The notes below the pieces were generated by a model that was not told the DNA's origin, did not search any database, and saw only the letters and a list, made by a program, of their open reading frames with translations. A DNA stretch of 22,346 nucleotides from the NCBI GenBank assembly GCA_900545075.1, contig UQXT01000027.1, forward strand, positions 1 to 22,346, written 5' to 3'. Below, in pieces: positions 7,640-13,817 of the stretch (positions are counted from its first letter, which is position 1; every line of letters begins with the position of its first letter). Source of the stretch: an uncultured Collinsella sp. GTDB lineage: Bacteria; Actinomycetota; Coriobacteriia; Coriobacteriales; Coriobacteriaceae. The position numbers and the translations under genes were made by a program.

Positions 7640-8511
7640 CCAGGGCGGCGGCCGAGGCGGTGAGGGCGCTGCGCGCGGAGGGGCACTCCCTGCGCCACCT
7701 GCTGGAGTGCTCGGGGCTCGGGAGGTCGACCTACTACTACGCGCTGGCGCACCCGCGGAGGCCGACCAGGCCCGAGCTGCGCGACGCCGCGGCCGAGATA
7801 TTCTCGCGCACCGCCAACGGCTGCGGGCACCGGCAGATAGCCATGTGCCTGCGCGCCGAGCTGGGCGCGGTCGTGGCCGACAAGACCGTGCTCAAGATGA
7901 TGCGCGAGATGGGCATCCGGTGCGGGATACGCCGCCGGGGCTCCCGCCGCCGGTACAGCTCCTACAGGGGGCTCGTGGGGAGCACGTTCGAGAACGTCAT
8001 CGCGAGGGACTTCGGCGCCGAGGGGCCGTGGCAGAAGCTCGGCACCGACGTCACCGAGTTCAAGGTGGCCGGCGCCAAGGCCTACTGGGCCCCGGTGCTC
8101 GACTTCTGCACGAAGGAGATCGTGGCGAGCGACATATCGACCTCGCCGGACCTCGCCCAGCAGCACAGGATGCTCGACCGGCTCCTCGAGGCCCTGCCCG
8201 ACGGGGCGGCGCCGACCATGCACTCGGACATGGGCCGGCAGTACCAGCACGAGTCCTACGCCTCCAGGCTGGAGGGGGCGGGCATCACCCAGAGCATGTC
8301 GCGCAAGGGGAACTGCATCGACAACGCCGCCACCGAGCAGCTCTTCGGCCACGTGAAGGACGAGTTCTACCGCGGCAGGGAGTGGGGCAGCTTCGGGGAC
8401 TTCAAGCGCGACCTTGAGGAGTACATAGTCCATTGGAACACGCGGCGCAGGCAGGTAAGATTGAAGGGCCTGACGCCGGAGGAGTTCCGGAACCGGGCCC
8501 TTGCGGCGTAG
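7606..8511 (+). CDS. IS3-family transposase OrfB (DDE catalytic subunit, made as OrfAB)
   Basis: This is the retroviral-integrase-type catalytic domain. The DDE triad is visible: D in LGTDVTEF, D in MHSDMGRQYQ, and E in DNAATEQLFGHVKDE followed by K seven residues later. The HTH_21-like segment (GHRQIAMCLRAELG) and the C-terminal LKGLTPEEFRNRAL motif are also present. It has no convincing start of its own; coordinates begin where the -1 frame takes over after the slippery site. No frameshift or early stop is seen, so it should be functional together with OrfA. Confidence 0.93.
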   Translation: MARPGRAGRALTRAAAEAVRALRAEGHSLRHLLECSGLGRSTYYYALAHPRRPTRPELRDAAAEIFSRTANGCGHRQIAMCLRAELGAVVADKTVLKMMREMGIRCGIRRRGSRRRYSSYRGLVGSTFENVIARDFGAEGPWQKLGTDVTEFKVAGAKAYWAPVLDFCTKEIVASDISTSPDLAQQHRMLDRLLEALPDGAAPTMHSDMGRQYQHESYASRLEGAGITQSMSRKGNCIDNAATEQLFGHVKDEFYRGREWGSFGDFKRDLEEYIVHWNTRRRQVRLKGLTPEEFRNRALAA

Positions 8512-8555
8512 TCGCTATTTATTCAGTCCAAGTTTCGGGGCGCAGTTCACTGTCC

Positions 8556-8569
8556 CCTTTGTGGTGGTT
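8556..8569. terminator. Right arm of the IS-split terminator
   Basis: This arm (cctttgtggtggtt) is the exact partner of 7076-7089. It lies nine bases beyond the phosphoesterase stop codon. With 1.45 kb of IS between the arms, the hairpin can no longer form efficiently, so read-through into the IS from both sides is expected. Confidence 0.75.
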
Positions 8570-8577
8570 CTGGCACC

Positions 8578-9123
8578 CTATAGCCCAAAGAAGCTAAGAA
8601 TCTGGTCGCGGCTTACGGGCTTGTAGTCGTTGGCATCGAGACCGACATCGTAGCGAAAGATAGGACGTTCGCGATCGCGGTTGCGCGCGTTGGTGCGGTC
8701 TCCCCTGCTGTGGATATGCCCGTGCAGCATGATGACACCACGCGCCTTGCCATTCCAGCTGAGCATGGGGTAATGGCTCAACACCAGTCGATGGCCCTTG
8801 GCATAGCCGGGAGCAATCTCCAGGTAATCGCGCACGTCTTCCCAAATCTGCGGTACGTCGGGGTCTTCCCAGTCGCCGTCATGGTTACCGCGGATGAGCG
8901 TTACGTTCTGGCATTCGATACGCTCGCGCAGGCGCACCGCCTCCGCCAGGGGCAAACGATAGGTAAAGTCACCCAGAATATAGAGGCGGTCGTCCGCAGC
9001 CACGCACTCATTGATGGCATCGATGACCTTGCGATTCATCTCTTCGACCGAGCCAAACGGCCGGTCCATGTCGTGCAAGATATTCGTATCGCCCAGGTGC
9101 AGGTCGGCGGTAAACCACATCAT
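8578..9123 (-). CDS. Calcineurin-like metallophosphoesterase
   Basis: This is a cytoplasmic two-metal phosphoesterase of 181 residues, within the range of small YfcE/MPE-like proteins. The metal-binding motifs are in order: DLHLGD (residues 7-12), GDF (51-53), GNHD (79-82), SHYP (115-118) and GHIHS (134-138). The substrate cannot be read from sequence. The start is ATG 9123, with GAGGG about nine bases upstream; an adjacent ATG at 9120 is equally possible. It is last in a three-gene minus-strand group after the HIRAN gene and a broken small gene, and its terminator is the one split by the IS. Confidence 0.9.
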   Translation of the reverse strand: MMWFTADLHLGDTNILHDMDRPFGSVEEMNRKVIDAINECVAADDRLYILGDFTYRLPLAEAVRLRERIECQNVTLIRGNHDGDWEDPDVPQIWEDVRDYLEIAPGYAKGHRLVLSHYPMLSWNGKARGVIMLHGHIHSRGDRTNARNRDRERPIFRYDVGLDANDYKPVSRDQILSFFGL

Positions 9124-9189
9124 CGTCTATGCCCTCATTTCGCAACGCGTCAAACTCGTGCTAAGTATACAGACACAGCGATGCGGCGG

Positions 9190-9369
9190 TTAGCCAAAGA
9201 GCCCGCCGAACAGACCTCGGCGGCGCTTGTCTTGTTTTTTCGAAGCGTCACCCTGAGTTTTCTTGTCCTACCGCATCTTACGGTCCTGCTCCAGCTCATC
9301 GTCGTCGAGCAGCAAATCCCACTCAAACGGATCGTCTGTCAGATAGAGCAGGTCATCGTCATCAAACAT
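9190..9369 (-). pseudogene. Small charged protein gene broken by an amber codon
   Basis: A reading frame of 59 codons plus stop runs from ATG 9369, with GGAGG five bases before it, to TAA at 9190-9192. It is interrupted only by TAG at codon 34 (9268-9270). The first half is very acidic (MFDDDDLLYLTDDPFEWD), the second half very basic, ending in KRRRGLFGGLFG. The frame is intact on both sides of the stop, so a single C-to-T change from CAG would explain it. Without suppression only the acidic 33-residue part is made. It sits 18 bases after the HIRAN gene and 66 bases before the phosphoesterase. No known family is recognised. Confidence 0.7.
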
Positions 9370-9387
9370 GGCCGCCTCCATTGCCGA

Positions 9388-9714
9388 CTAGCGAGCATCC
9401 ACCACATAAAGCCCAACGCGAACCTGATGCCACGGGTTGCGCTCGGGAGCAACCTGTTGCACGCGCGCCTCAAATACATCCTCATGTCCGTAATACATCA
9501 TCAAGGACAGCGGACCGACCTCGTTCCCCGGAACATACCCAAGCTTGGTGTTGCCGTAGTAGATCGCAACCGCCTCGGGATCATGGGGATTATCGCGCTC
9601 GGCGCACAGCGTCAGCTTATCGCCAACCTTAAGATCGCCCAGGACAAAGGCGCCATCGGCATATTGAAATCCCGCGATATGAAACGACAGAAGAACACGT
9701 GAAGGTTCGTACAT
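9388..9714 (-). CDS. HIRAN-domain protein
   Basis: This 108-residue protein is essentially one HIRAN domain. It shows FHIAGFQYADG at the start, then LKVGDKLTLCAERDNPHDPE, AVAIYYGNTKLGYVP and a C-terminal strand. In eukaryotic Rad5/HLTF this domain binds 3' DNA ends; stand-alone bacterial copies are thought to bind DNA or mark repair and phage-related loci. The ATG has GAGGAG close upstream. It heads a minus-strand group with the broken small gene and the phosphoesterase, which would suit a role in nucleic-acid processing, but that link is only inferred from position. Confidence 0.8.
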   Translation of the reverse strand: MYEPSRVLLSFHIAGFQYADGAFVLGDLKVGDKLTLCAERDNPHDPEAVAIYYGNTKLGYVPGNEVGPLSLMMYYGHEDVFEARVQQVAPERNPWHQVRVGLYVVDAR

Positions 9715-9826
9715 AGCAGCTCCTCTAACGGCCGGATAAACCAGCGTTTAACCTCACCGAGAAGTCTACGGGCCCGTGCGGACACGAATTCACCCACTCA
9801 CGCCTTTCACCCAGTTGCCGCAACGC

Positions 9827-9855
9827 TTGCGAGACAGAGCGCTTGCAGATAAGAT
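9827..9855 (+). promoter_or_regulatory. Promoter for the antisense antitoxin RNA
   Basis: TTGCGA (9827-9832) and TAAGAT (9850-9855) are separated by exactly 17 bases. This predicts a plus-strand start near 9862, running towards the 3' end of the small toxin gene. No plus-strand protein gene follows, which supports a non-coding RNA. Confidence 0.6.
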
Positions 9856-9866
9856 AGAGGCACGGA

Positions 9867-9893
9867 TGGCACCCGTTGCAGCGGGTCTTGCCA
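9867..9893 (-). terminator. Toxin mRNA terminator
   Basis: On the minus strand tggc, aag, acccg, loop ctgcaa, cgggt, gcca form a bulged hairpin followed by a pyrimidine-rich tail (tccgtgcctctatctt). It lies about 55 bases after the toxin stop codon, the usual layout in holin-like type I toxins, where the mRNA tail overlaps the antisense RNA. Confidence 0.55.
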
Positions 9894-9924
9894 ACTCCAG
9901 TGCACGTTTACATCGTGAGAAGTG

Positions 9925-9950
9925 GCCGTCTTCGCTTACGCGGGGGCGGC
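9925..9950 (+). terminator. Antitoxin RNA terminator
   Basis: gccgtcttcgc pairs with gcgggggcggc around loop ttac and is followed by tatttcatt. It uses G:U pairs available only in the plus-strand transcript. It ends on the toxin stop codon, so the two RNAs overlap tail to tail. Confidence 0.6.
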
Positions 9951-10033
9951 TATTTCATTCGGCCGATAAACAGGCCGAGTTCGATAGCCGCGATTAACAA
10001 CGCCAGTAACGAAATAACATCGCTTACGTTCAT
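9950..10033 (-). CDS. Small holin-like membrane peptide, type I toxin candidate (27 aa)
   Basis: This short gene encodes a 27-residue peptide: four polar residues after Met, a single membrane segment (ISLLALLIAAIELGLFIG) and a basic end (RMK). This matches small type I toxins of the holin-like/TxpA kind, which insert in the inner membrane. The ATG at 10033 has AAGGGA eight bases upstream. That site is buried in an 11-bp leader hairpin (10035-10059), as in known type I toxins whose translation is held off until the mRNA is processed. An antisense RNA unit overlaps the 3' end. It could instead be a harmless small membrane protein, but the surrounding RNA structures argue for regulation by antisense pairing. 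Confidence 0.72.
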   Translation of the reverse strand: MNVSDVISLLALLIAAIELGLFIGRMK

Positions 10034-10034
10034 A

Positions 10035-10059
10035 CCAATTCCCTTCTAAAGGGAGTTGG
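10035..10059 (-). promoter_or_regulatory. Leader hairpin sequestering the toxin ribosome site
   Basis: On the minus strand CCAACTCCCTT and AAGGGAATTGG pair around a 3-base loop, with one mismatch in 11. The right arm contains the ribosome-binding AAGGG and ends one base before the ATG. Translation should be inhibited unless the structure is opened. Confidence 0.7.
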
Positions 10060-10091
10060 CCCATCCGTACCCCATGGCAATAGTCTAACGT

Positions 10092-10135
10092 AAATGGCAG
10101 GTAATAGGAACACCTGTTCGTATTACCTGCCATTT
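10092..10135. terminator. Hairpin terminator between ALDH and the toxin gene
   Basis: aaatggcaggtaata (10092-10106) pairs perfectly with 10121-10135; an inner gaac/gttc adds four pairs. It begins two bases after the ALDH stop codon. The T-run is short on both strands, but position and stability fit an end of the ADH-ALDH operon. Confidence 0.65.
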
Positions 10136-10136
10136 C

Positions 10137-11516
10137 CTAATGCACAAACATGCGCACGAACTTGTGCTTCCAGCTTGCGTAAGGAGCGTAGCGGAATGGC
10201 ACGTCCAGCCACGTTGCCTTGTTCACGACGCTCTTCTTGTGACTAAACGCATCGAAGCTCTCGCGGCCATGGTACTGGCCCATACCGCTCGCGCCCATGC
10301 CGCCAAAGCCCATATGGCTCGTGGCCAAATGCATGATGGTGTCGTTGACGCAGCCGCCGCCAAAGGGCACGTAGCGCACAAAGCGCTGCTGAGCCGCACG
10401 GTCCTGGCTAAAGATATACAGGGCCAGCGGCGTCGGACGATCCGTAATAAACGCTTCGGCCTCGTCTAGGCTCTCAAACGTCAGCACCGGCAAGATGGGG
10501 CCGAAAATCTCCTCCTGCATTACGGCGTCATCGGGGGCCACGCCGTCCAAAATCGTCGGCTCGATCTTGAGCGAGGCCTCGCGCGCGGTACCTCCAAGCA
10601 CGACCTTATCGGAATCTATCAGCCCGCGCACGCGCGCAAAATGCTTGGTGTTGACGATATGCCCGTAGTCCTCGTTATCGAGCGGATGCTCGCCAAACAT
10701 GCGACGGACCTCCTCCTTGATGAGATCCAGCAGTTCGTCGTGCACGCGCGTATCGACCAGCAGGTAGTCGGGCGCCACGCAGGTCTGCCCCACGTTGAGC
10801 CATTTACCAAAGGCGATACGCCGTGCCGCAACCTTCAAGTTTGCCGTCGCATCCACGATGCAGGGACTCTTTCCGCCCAGCTCAAGCGTCACGGGCGTAA
10901 GGTTTTTACTTGCGCGCTCCATGACGAGCTTGCCGACCGGAACGCTACCGGTAAAGAAGATCTTGTCCCAGCACTCATCGAGCAGCGCTTCGTTTTCGGC
11001 GCGCCCGCCCTCGACAACCGTCACCAGGCGCGGATCAAATGCCTCTTCACAGATTTGCTTGAGCACCGCGCTCGATGCCGGAGCATAGGCACTCGGCTTG
11101 ATGACCACGGTATTGCCCGCGGCAAGGGCGCCGGCGAGCGGCTCGAGTGTTAGCAAAAACGGGTAGTTCCACGGAGCCATGATGAGCGTGACGCCATAGG
11201 GCACGGCTTGCGTCTTGCACACACTCACGGCATTGGCAAGGTCGCACGGACGCAGGCGCGGACGACTCCATTGAGCCACATGAGCGATCTGATGACGAAT
11301 CTCGGAAAGCGACGTGCCGATCTCGCACATATATGCCTCGTCATGAGACTTTCCCAAATCGGTCTTGAGCGCATGGGCGATATCGTCCTCGTGGGCCCGC
11401 ACCGCATCGTATAAACTCACGAGCGCGCGACGTCGAGCATCGACATCAAACGTGGCGTGCGTCTTAAAGTAGGCGCGCTGCTCGCCGACGATGCGCGCAA
11501 TTTCCTCGGTGTTCAT
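10137..11516 (-). CDS. Aldehyde dehydrogenase (class 3 / coniferyl-type)
   Basis: This enzyme oxidises an aldehyde to the acid using NAD(P). The 459 residues fit the class 3 ALDH group, shorter than the 480-500 of classes 1 and 2. Key residues are N117 in APWNYP, E212 in LELGGKSP, and catalytic C246 in NVGQTCVAPDY; the cofactor-binding IIKPSAYAP-like segment is near 138-146. The C-terminal basic tail (SWKHKFVRMFVH) is also usual for this group. The ATG at 11516 has GGAGG upstream and lies nine bases after the ADH stop, so the pair is one operon. The native aldehyde is unknown; detoxification and redox balancing are both possible. Confidence 0.93.
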   Translation of the reverse strand: MNTEEIARIVGEQRAYFKTHATFDVDARRRALVSLYDAVRAHEDDIAHALKTDLGKSHDEAYMCEIGTSLSEIRHQIAHVAQWSRPRLRPCDLANAVSVCKTQAVPYGVTLIMAPWNYPFLLTLEPLAGALAAGNTVVIKPSAYAPASSAVLKQICEEAFDPRLVTVVEGGRAENEALLDECWDKIFFTGSVPVGKLVMERASKNLTPVTLELGGKSPCIVDATANLKVAARRIAFGKWLNVGQTCVAPDYLLVDTRVHDELLDLIKEEVRRMFGEHPLDNEDYGHIVNTKHFARVRGLIDSDKVVLGGTAREASLKIEPTILDGVAPDDAVMQEEIFGPILPVLTFESLDEAEAFITDRPTPLALYIFSQDRAAQQRFVRYVPFGGGCVNDTIMHLATSHMGFGGMGASGMGQYHGRESFDAFSHKKSVVNKATWLDVPFRYAPYASWKHKFVRMFVH

Positions 11517-11525
11517 GGCACCCTC

Positions 11526-12746
11526 CTAGTTCTCGTCCTCAAACATACCACCCGCGACGACCTCGTACATATGCTCGAGCTCCGAGCGGGCCATCAAAAG
11601 CGGAACGGGGTACAGCGGATTGGCCTCGGCATCGGCATGTGCCGCCATTTCGGGAATGTCGGAGCGGCGAATGCCCGCCACATATTTGGGAATGTCCAAG
11701 GCGGCGTTCATTCGATCGACCCAATCGATAAAGGCCTCGGCCGCCAGGCTGTCCTGCGCGGTCACCGGCGCGATGCCGGCCATGCGGGCGAGATCGGCGA
11801 GCTTAGGAGCAGCGGCTTCGCCATAGGCGCGAAGCATATGCGGCAGGATGATAGCGTTGGCCAAGCCGTGCGGAATCCCGTAACGCCCGCCCAGGCTGTG
11901 TGCGATGGCATGAACGTATCCGACATAGGAGCGCGTAAAGGCAACACCCGCCTTATACGCCGCCGAAAGCATATTGCGACGCGCACGCATGTTGTCGCCA
12001 TGCTCATAAGCCTCAAGCAAATTGTCGTGGATGAGCTTCACCGCCTGTCGCGCCATCTTGCGCGTATAGGGCGTAGTGCTTCGCCCGATAAAGGCCTCGA
12101 CGGCATGCGTCAGGGCGTCCATGCCCGTCTGCCCCGTAATGGAAGCGGGCAAGCCGCACGTAAACTCGGGGTCGTGGACTGCAAAACGCGGGATGAGCAC
12201 AAAGTCGTTAATGGGGTATTTGTAGTGCGTCTCGTCATCGGTAATTACCGCCGCAAGCGTGACTTCGCTTCCCGTACCGGCGGTAGTGGGAACGGCGATG
12301 AGCAGCGGCAGGAGACGATGAATCCGCAGTAGGCCGCGCATCTTGTTGATGGGCTTGTTTGGCTGCGCAATGCGCGCCCCCACACCCTTGGCGCAGTCCA
12401 TGGCTGATCCTCCGCCAAAACCGATAATGGCCTGGCAGGCGCTCTCTCGATACAGGAACGCCGCTTCCTCCACGTTTGAGACCGTGGGGTTCGCACGCGT
12501 TTCGGCATAGACCGTAACGCCAATCCCCTGAGCCGTAAGCGCACGCTCGAGTGATGCCGTGAGCCCCAAACGTGCAATACCAGGGTCTGTCACGATAAGG
12601 ACCTTCTGGATCGAGCGCTTTTGAAGCACCGCGGGCACATCCTCGGCATGCTCTAAAATGCGCGGCTCGGTATAGGGCAGGATCGGTAATGCAATGCGAA
12701 AAACCGTCTGATATGTTCGGCACCAGGCACGACGGGCTAGATGCAT
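11526..12746 (-). CDS. Iron-containing alcohol dehydrogenase
   Basis: This type III NAD(P)-dependent dehydrogenase interconverts alcohol and aldehyde. In the 406-residue protein the nucleotide site is GFGGGSAMDCAKG (109-121) and TTAGTGSEVT (154-163). The metal ligands are D210 and H214 (GMDALTH), H279 and H293 (VHAIAHSLGGRYGIPHG), with the same spacing as in FucO. I use ATG 12746, which has AAGGAG at the right distance; the longer frame to 12827 would read through the promoter and operator palindrome. It is first in the operon and probably passes its aldehyde to the ALDH next door, or works in reverse to regenerate NAD during fermentation. Confidence 0.93.
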   Translation of the reverse strand: MHLARRAWCRTYQTVFRIALPILPYTEPRILEHAEDVPAVLQKRSIQKVLIVTDPGIARLGLTASLERALTAQGIGVTVYAETRANPTVSNVEEAAFLYRESACQAIIGFGGGSAMDCAKGVGARIAQPNKPINKMRGLLRIHRLLPLLIAVPTTAGTGSEVTLAAVITDDETHYKYPINDFVLIPRFAVHDPEFTCGLPASITGQTGMDALTHAVEAFIGRSTTPYTRKMARQAVKLIHDNLLEAYEHGDNMRARRNMLSAAYKAGVAFTRSYVGYVHAIAHSLGGRYGIPHGLANAIILPHMLRAYGEAAAPKLADLARMAGIAPVTAQDSLAAEAFIDWVDRMNAALDIPKYVAGIRRSDIPEMAAHADAEANPLYPVPLLMARSELEHMYEVVAGGMFEDEN

Positions 12747-12763
12747 AAAGGAAACTCCTTCAT

Positions 12764-12781
12764 TTGTTGATAGGTCAACAT
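12764..12781. promoter_or_regulatory. Rex-like operator upstream of the ADH-ALDH operon
   Basis: TTGTTGA, TAGG, TCAACAT: a perfect 6-bp inverted repeat with a 4-base centre, one outer base short of a 7-4-7 palindrome. The Rex redox repressor binds TTGTKAA-N4-TTMACAA-like sites and typically controls alcohol dehydrogenases according to NADH/NAD. The site is just upstream of the ADH ribosome site and just downstream of a TACAAT (minus strand, 12793-12798) that could be the -10, so binding would block transcription. No Rex gene is in the window. Confidence 0.5.
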
Positions 12782-12860
12782 TTGCTCGCCCGATTGTACT
12801 CAGCAAAGATCGCAGACGGCCTCCCAATCGTTAATCAATCAACATCTTCATATCTCGAAA

Positions 12861-12888
12861 TTGTTTTATTAAAAATCATTCCTAATAG
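12861..12888 (+). promoter_or_regulatory. Candidate promoter of the rubrerythrin gene
   Basis: TTGTTT (12861-12866) and TAATAG (12883-12888) are spaced by 16 bases in an AT-rich patch. A second candidate, TTCACA (12891-12896) with TAATAG (12915-12920), has an 18-base spacer. One cannot choose between them by eye. The leader contains cgtccgg/ccggacg (12937-12943, 12961-12967), which could fold. Confidence 0.3.
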
Positions 12889-13002
12889 GCTTCACATTTG
12901 GTTGCATTTATGGATAATAGAACTCGTCAAGACGCACGTCCGGAGAGGGCCCTTACGGGACCGGACGAGCGCACAATCGCCATCGATCGAAAGGATCGAA
13001 TC

Positions 13003-13563
13003 ATGAAGTTTGTTTGCCCCGTTTGCGGTTATGTGGAAGAGTTCGACGGCGACCAGCTGCCCGAGGACTTCAAGTGCCCCCAGTGCGGCGTTCCCGGTTC
13101 TCGCTTCCTGAAGCAGGAGGAGGGTCAGCTCGAGTGGGCTGCCGAGCACGTCGTGGGCGTCGCCAAGATGGAGGGCGTCTCCGAGGACATCGTTGCCGAC
13201 CTGCGCGCCAACTTTGAGGGCGAGTGCTCCGAGGTCGGTATGTACCTGGCCATGGCTCGCGTCGCCCATCGCGAGGGCTATCCCGAGATCGGCCTGTACT
13301 GGGAGAAGGCTGCCCACGAGGAGGCCGAGCACGCCGCCAAGTTCGCTGAGCTCCTGGGCGAGGTCGTGACCGACTCCACCAAGAAGAACCTCGAGATGCG
13401 CGTTGAGGCCGAGAACGGCGCCACCGCCGGCAAGACCGATCTTGCCAAGCGTGCCAAGGCCGCCGGCCTCGATGCCATCCATGACACCGTGCACGAGATG
13501 GCTCGTGACGAGGCCCGCCACGGCAAGGCTTTTGCCGGCCTGCTTAAGCGCTACTTTGGCTAA
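13003..13563 (+). CDS. Reverse rubrerythrin (NADH peroxidase type)
   Basis: This is a non-haem iron protein that reduces hydrogen peroxide and protects anaerobes from oxygen. The 186 residues start with a rubredoxin-type iron centre (C5PVC8 and C25PQC28), followed by a ferritin-like di-iron four-helix domain with the Glu/His ligands (ECSEVGMYLAMARVA, KAAHEEAEHAAKFAEL, HEMARDEARHGKAF). Rubredoxin at the N-terminus, not the C-terminus, defines the reverse type. ATG 13003 has AAAGGA upstream; the frame upstream of it belongs to the leader. It is monocistronic, with a strong terminator 35 bases on. Confidence 0.95.
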   Translation: MKFVCPVCGYVEEFDGDQLPEDFKCPQCGVPGSRFLKQEEGQLEWAAEHVVGVAKMEGVSEDIVADLRANFEGECSEVGMYLAMARVAHREGYPEIGLYWEKAAHEEAEHAAKFAELLGEVVTDSTKKNLEMRVEAENGATAGKTDLAKRAKAAGLDAIHDTVHEMARDEARHGKAFAGLLKRYFG

Positions 13564-13597
13564 GCCAACCGCTTGAGACATAACCTCTAGCTCGATG

Positions 13598-13628
13598 AGG
13601 CCCGTACCGTATTGGTTCGGGCCTTTTT
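13598..13628 (+). terminator. Rho-independent terminator of the rubrerythrin gene
   Basis: aggcccgtacc pairs with ggttcgggcct (one mismatch in 11) around a 5-base loop, followed by a run of T. It is a classic terminator in the plus direction. Confidence 0.9.
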
Positions 13629-13696
13629 CGTGCCTCACGAACTTGTTAACGCCCTGAAATAGGACCGTCTTCGGCATCGGCTTCTCGTCAAAAACT

Positions 13697-13817
13697 AAGT
13701 GAGTAGACTTTTTGGAACTTGCCGAGCAGACCATCCGTATTGCTTTATAAAGTCGCAGGTAAATGACTTGTTTCAAAACGGCCTGGTCGCCAAAGTGCCA
13801 AAAGCCTACTCACTTAG
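13697..13817. repeat. 121-bp repeat, copy 1, ends with three-frame stop motif
   Basis: This copy is about 83% identical, at equal length, to 15117-15237. Its ends are inverted repeats: CTAAGTGAGTAG reads inward from 13695 on plus and from 13817 on minus. The motif TAAGTGAGTAG holds TAA, TGA and TAG in the three different frames. The minus-strand end provides the last three sense codons and the stop of the nuclease-like gene. A T-run follows the left end on the minus strand (ttagttttt), so this copy could also terminate transcription. Confidence 0.85.

Larger units (their letters stand above)
7096..8549 (+). mobile_element. IS3-family insertion sequence, intact, 1454 bp
   Basis: The ends start TG and finish CA and carry imperfect inverted repeats: TGAACTGC at both tips, and CTTGGAC 17 bases in, with about 18 of the first 24 bases matching. 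A 3-bp direct duplication, ctg, flanks the element at 7093-7095 and 8550-8552. Inside are orfA and orfB joined by an A7 slippery site, the usual IS3/IS150 arrangement. All catalytic residues are present, so the copy looks potentially active. Unlike neighbouring genes it uses AGG and ATA codons freely, which points to arrival from a different genome. Confidence 0.95.
9862..9957 (+). ncRNA. Candidate antisense RNA antitoxin of a type I system
   Basis: Predicted from the promoter at 9827-9855 and a terminator at 9925-9950. The RNA would be roughly 95 nt and complementary to the 3' end and tail of the toxin mRNA. The terminator stem (11 bp, loop ttac) needs three or more G:U pairs in the plus-strand RNA; the same positions become C:A mismatches in the minus-strand RNA. 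The hairpin is therefore specific to this direction. A second hairpin (9867-9893) would serve as toxin mRNA terminator on the other strand. Confidence 0.6.

Noticed and set aside
7594..8433. A 279-codon minus-strand frame opposite the transposase.
   Set aside because: Shadow of orfB in GC-rich DNA; composition is Pro/Arg/Val-rich without any motif.
9268..9270. Amber codon read as pyrrolysine or another recoded residue.
   Set aside because: No recoding signal or pyrrolysine machinery is visible and the lineage is not known to use it; a simple nonsense mutation is the plainer reading.
9936..10133. A 65-codon minus-strand frame covering the toxin region.
   Set aside because: It crosses the leader and the ALDH terminator hairpin and lacks a ribosome site. 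The 27-codon frame at 9950-10033 in another phase has a site, a membrane segment and matching RNA structures.
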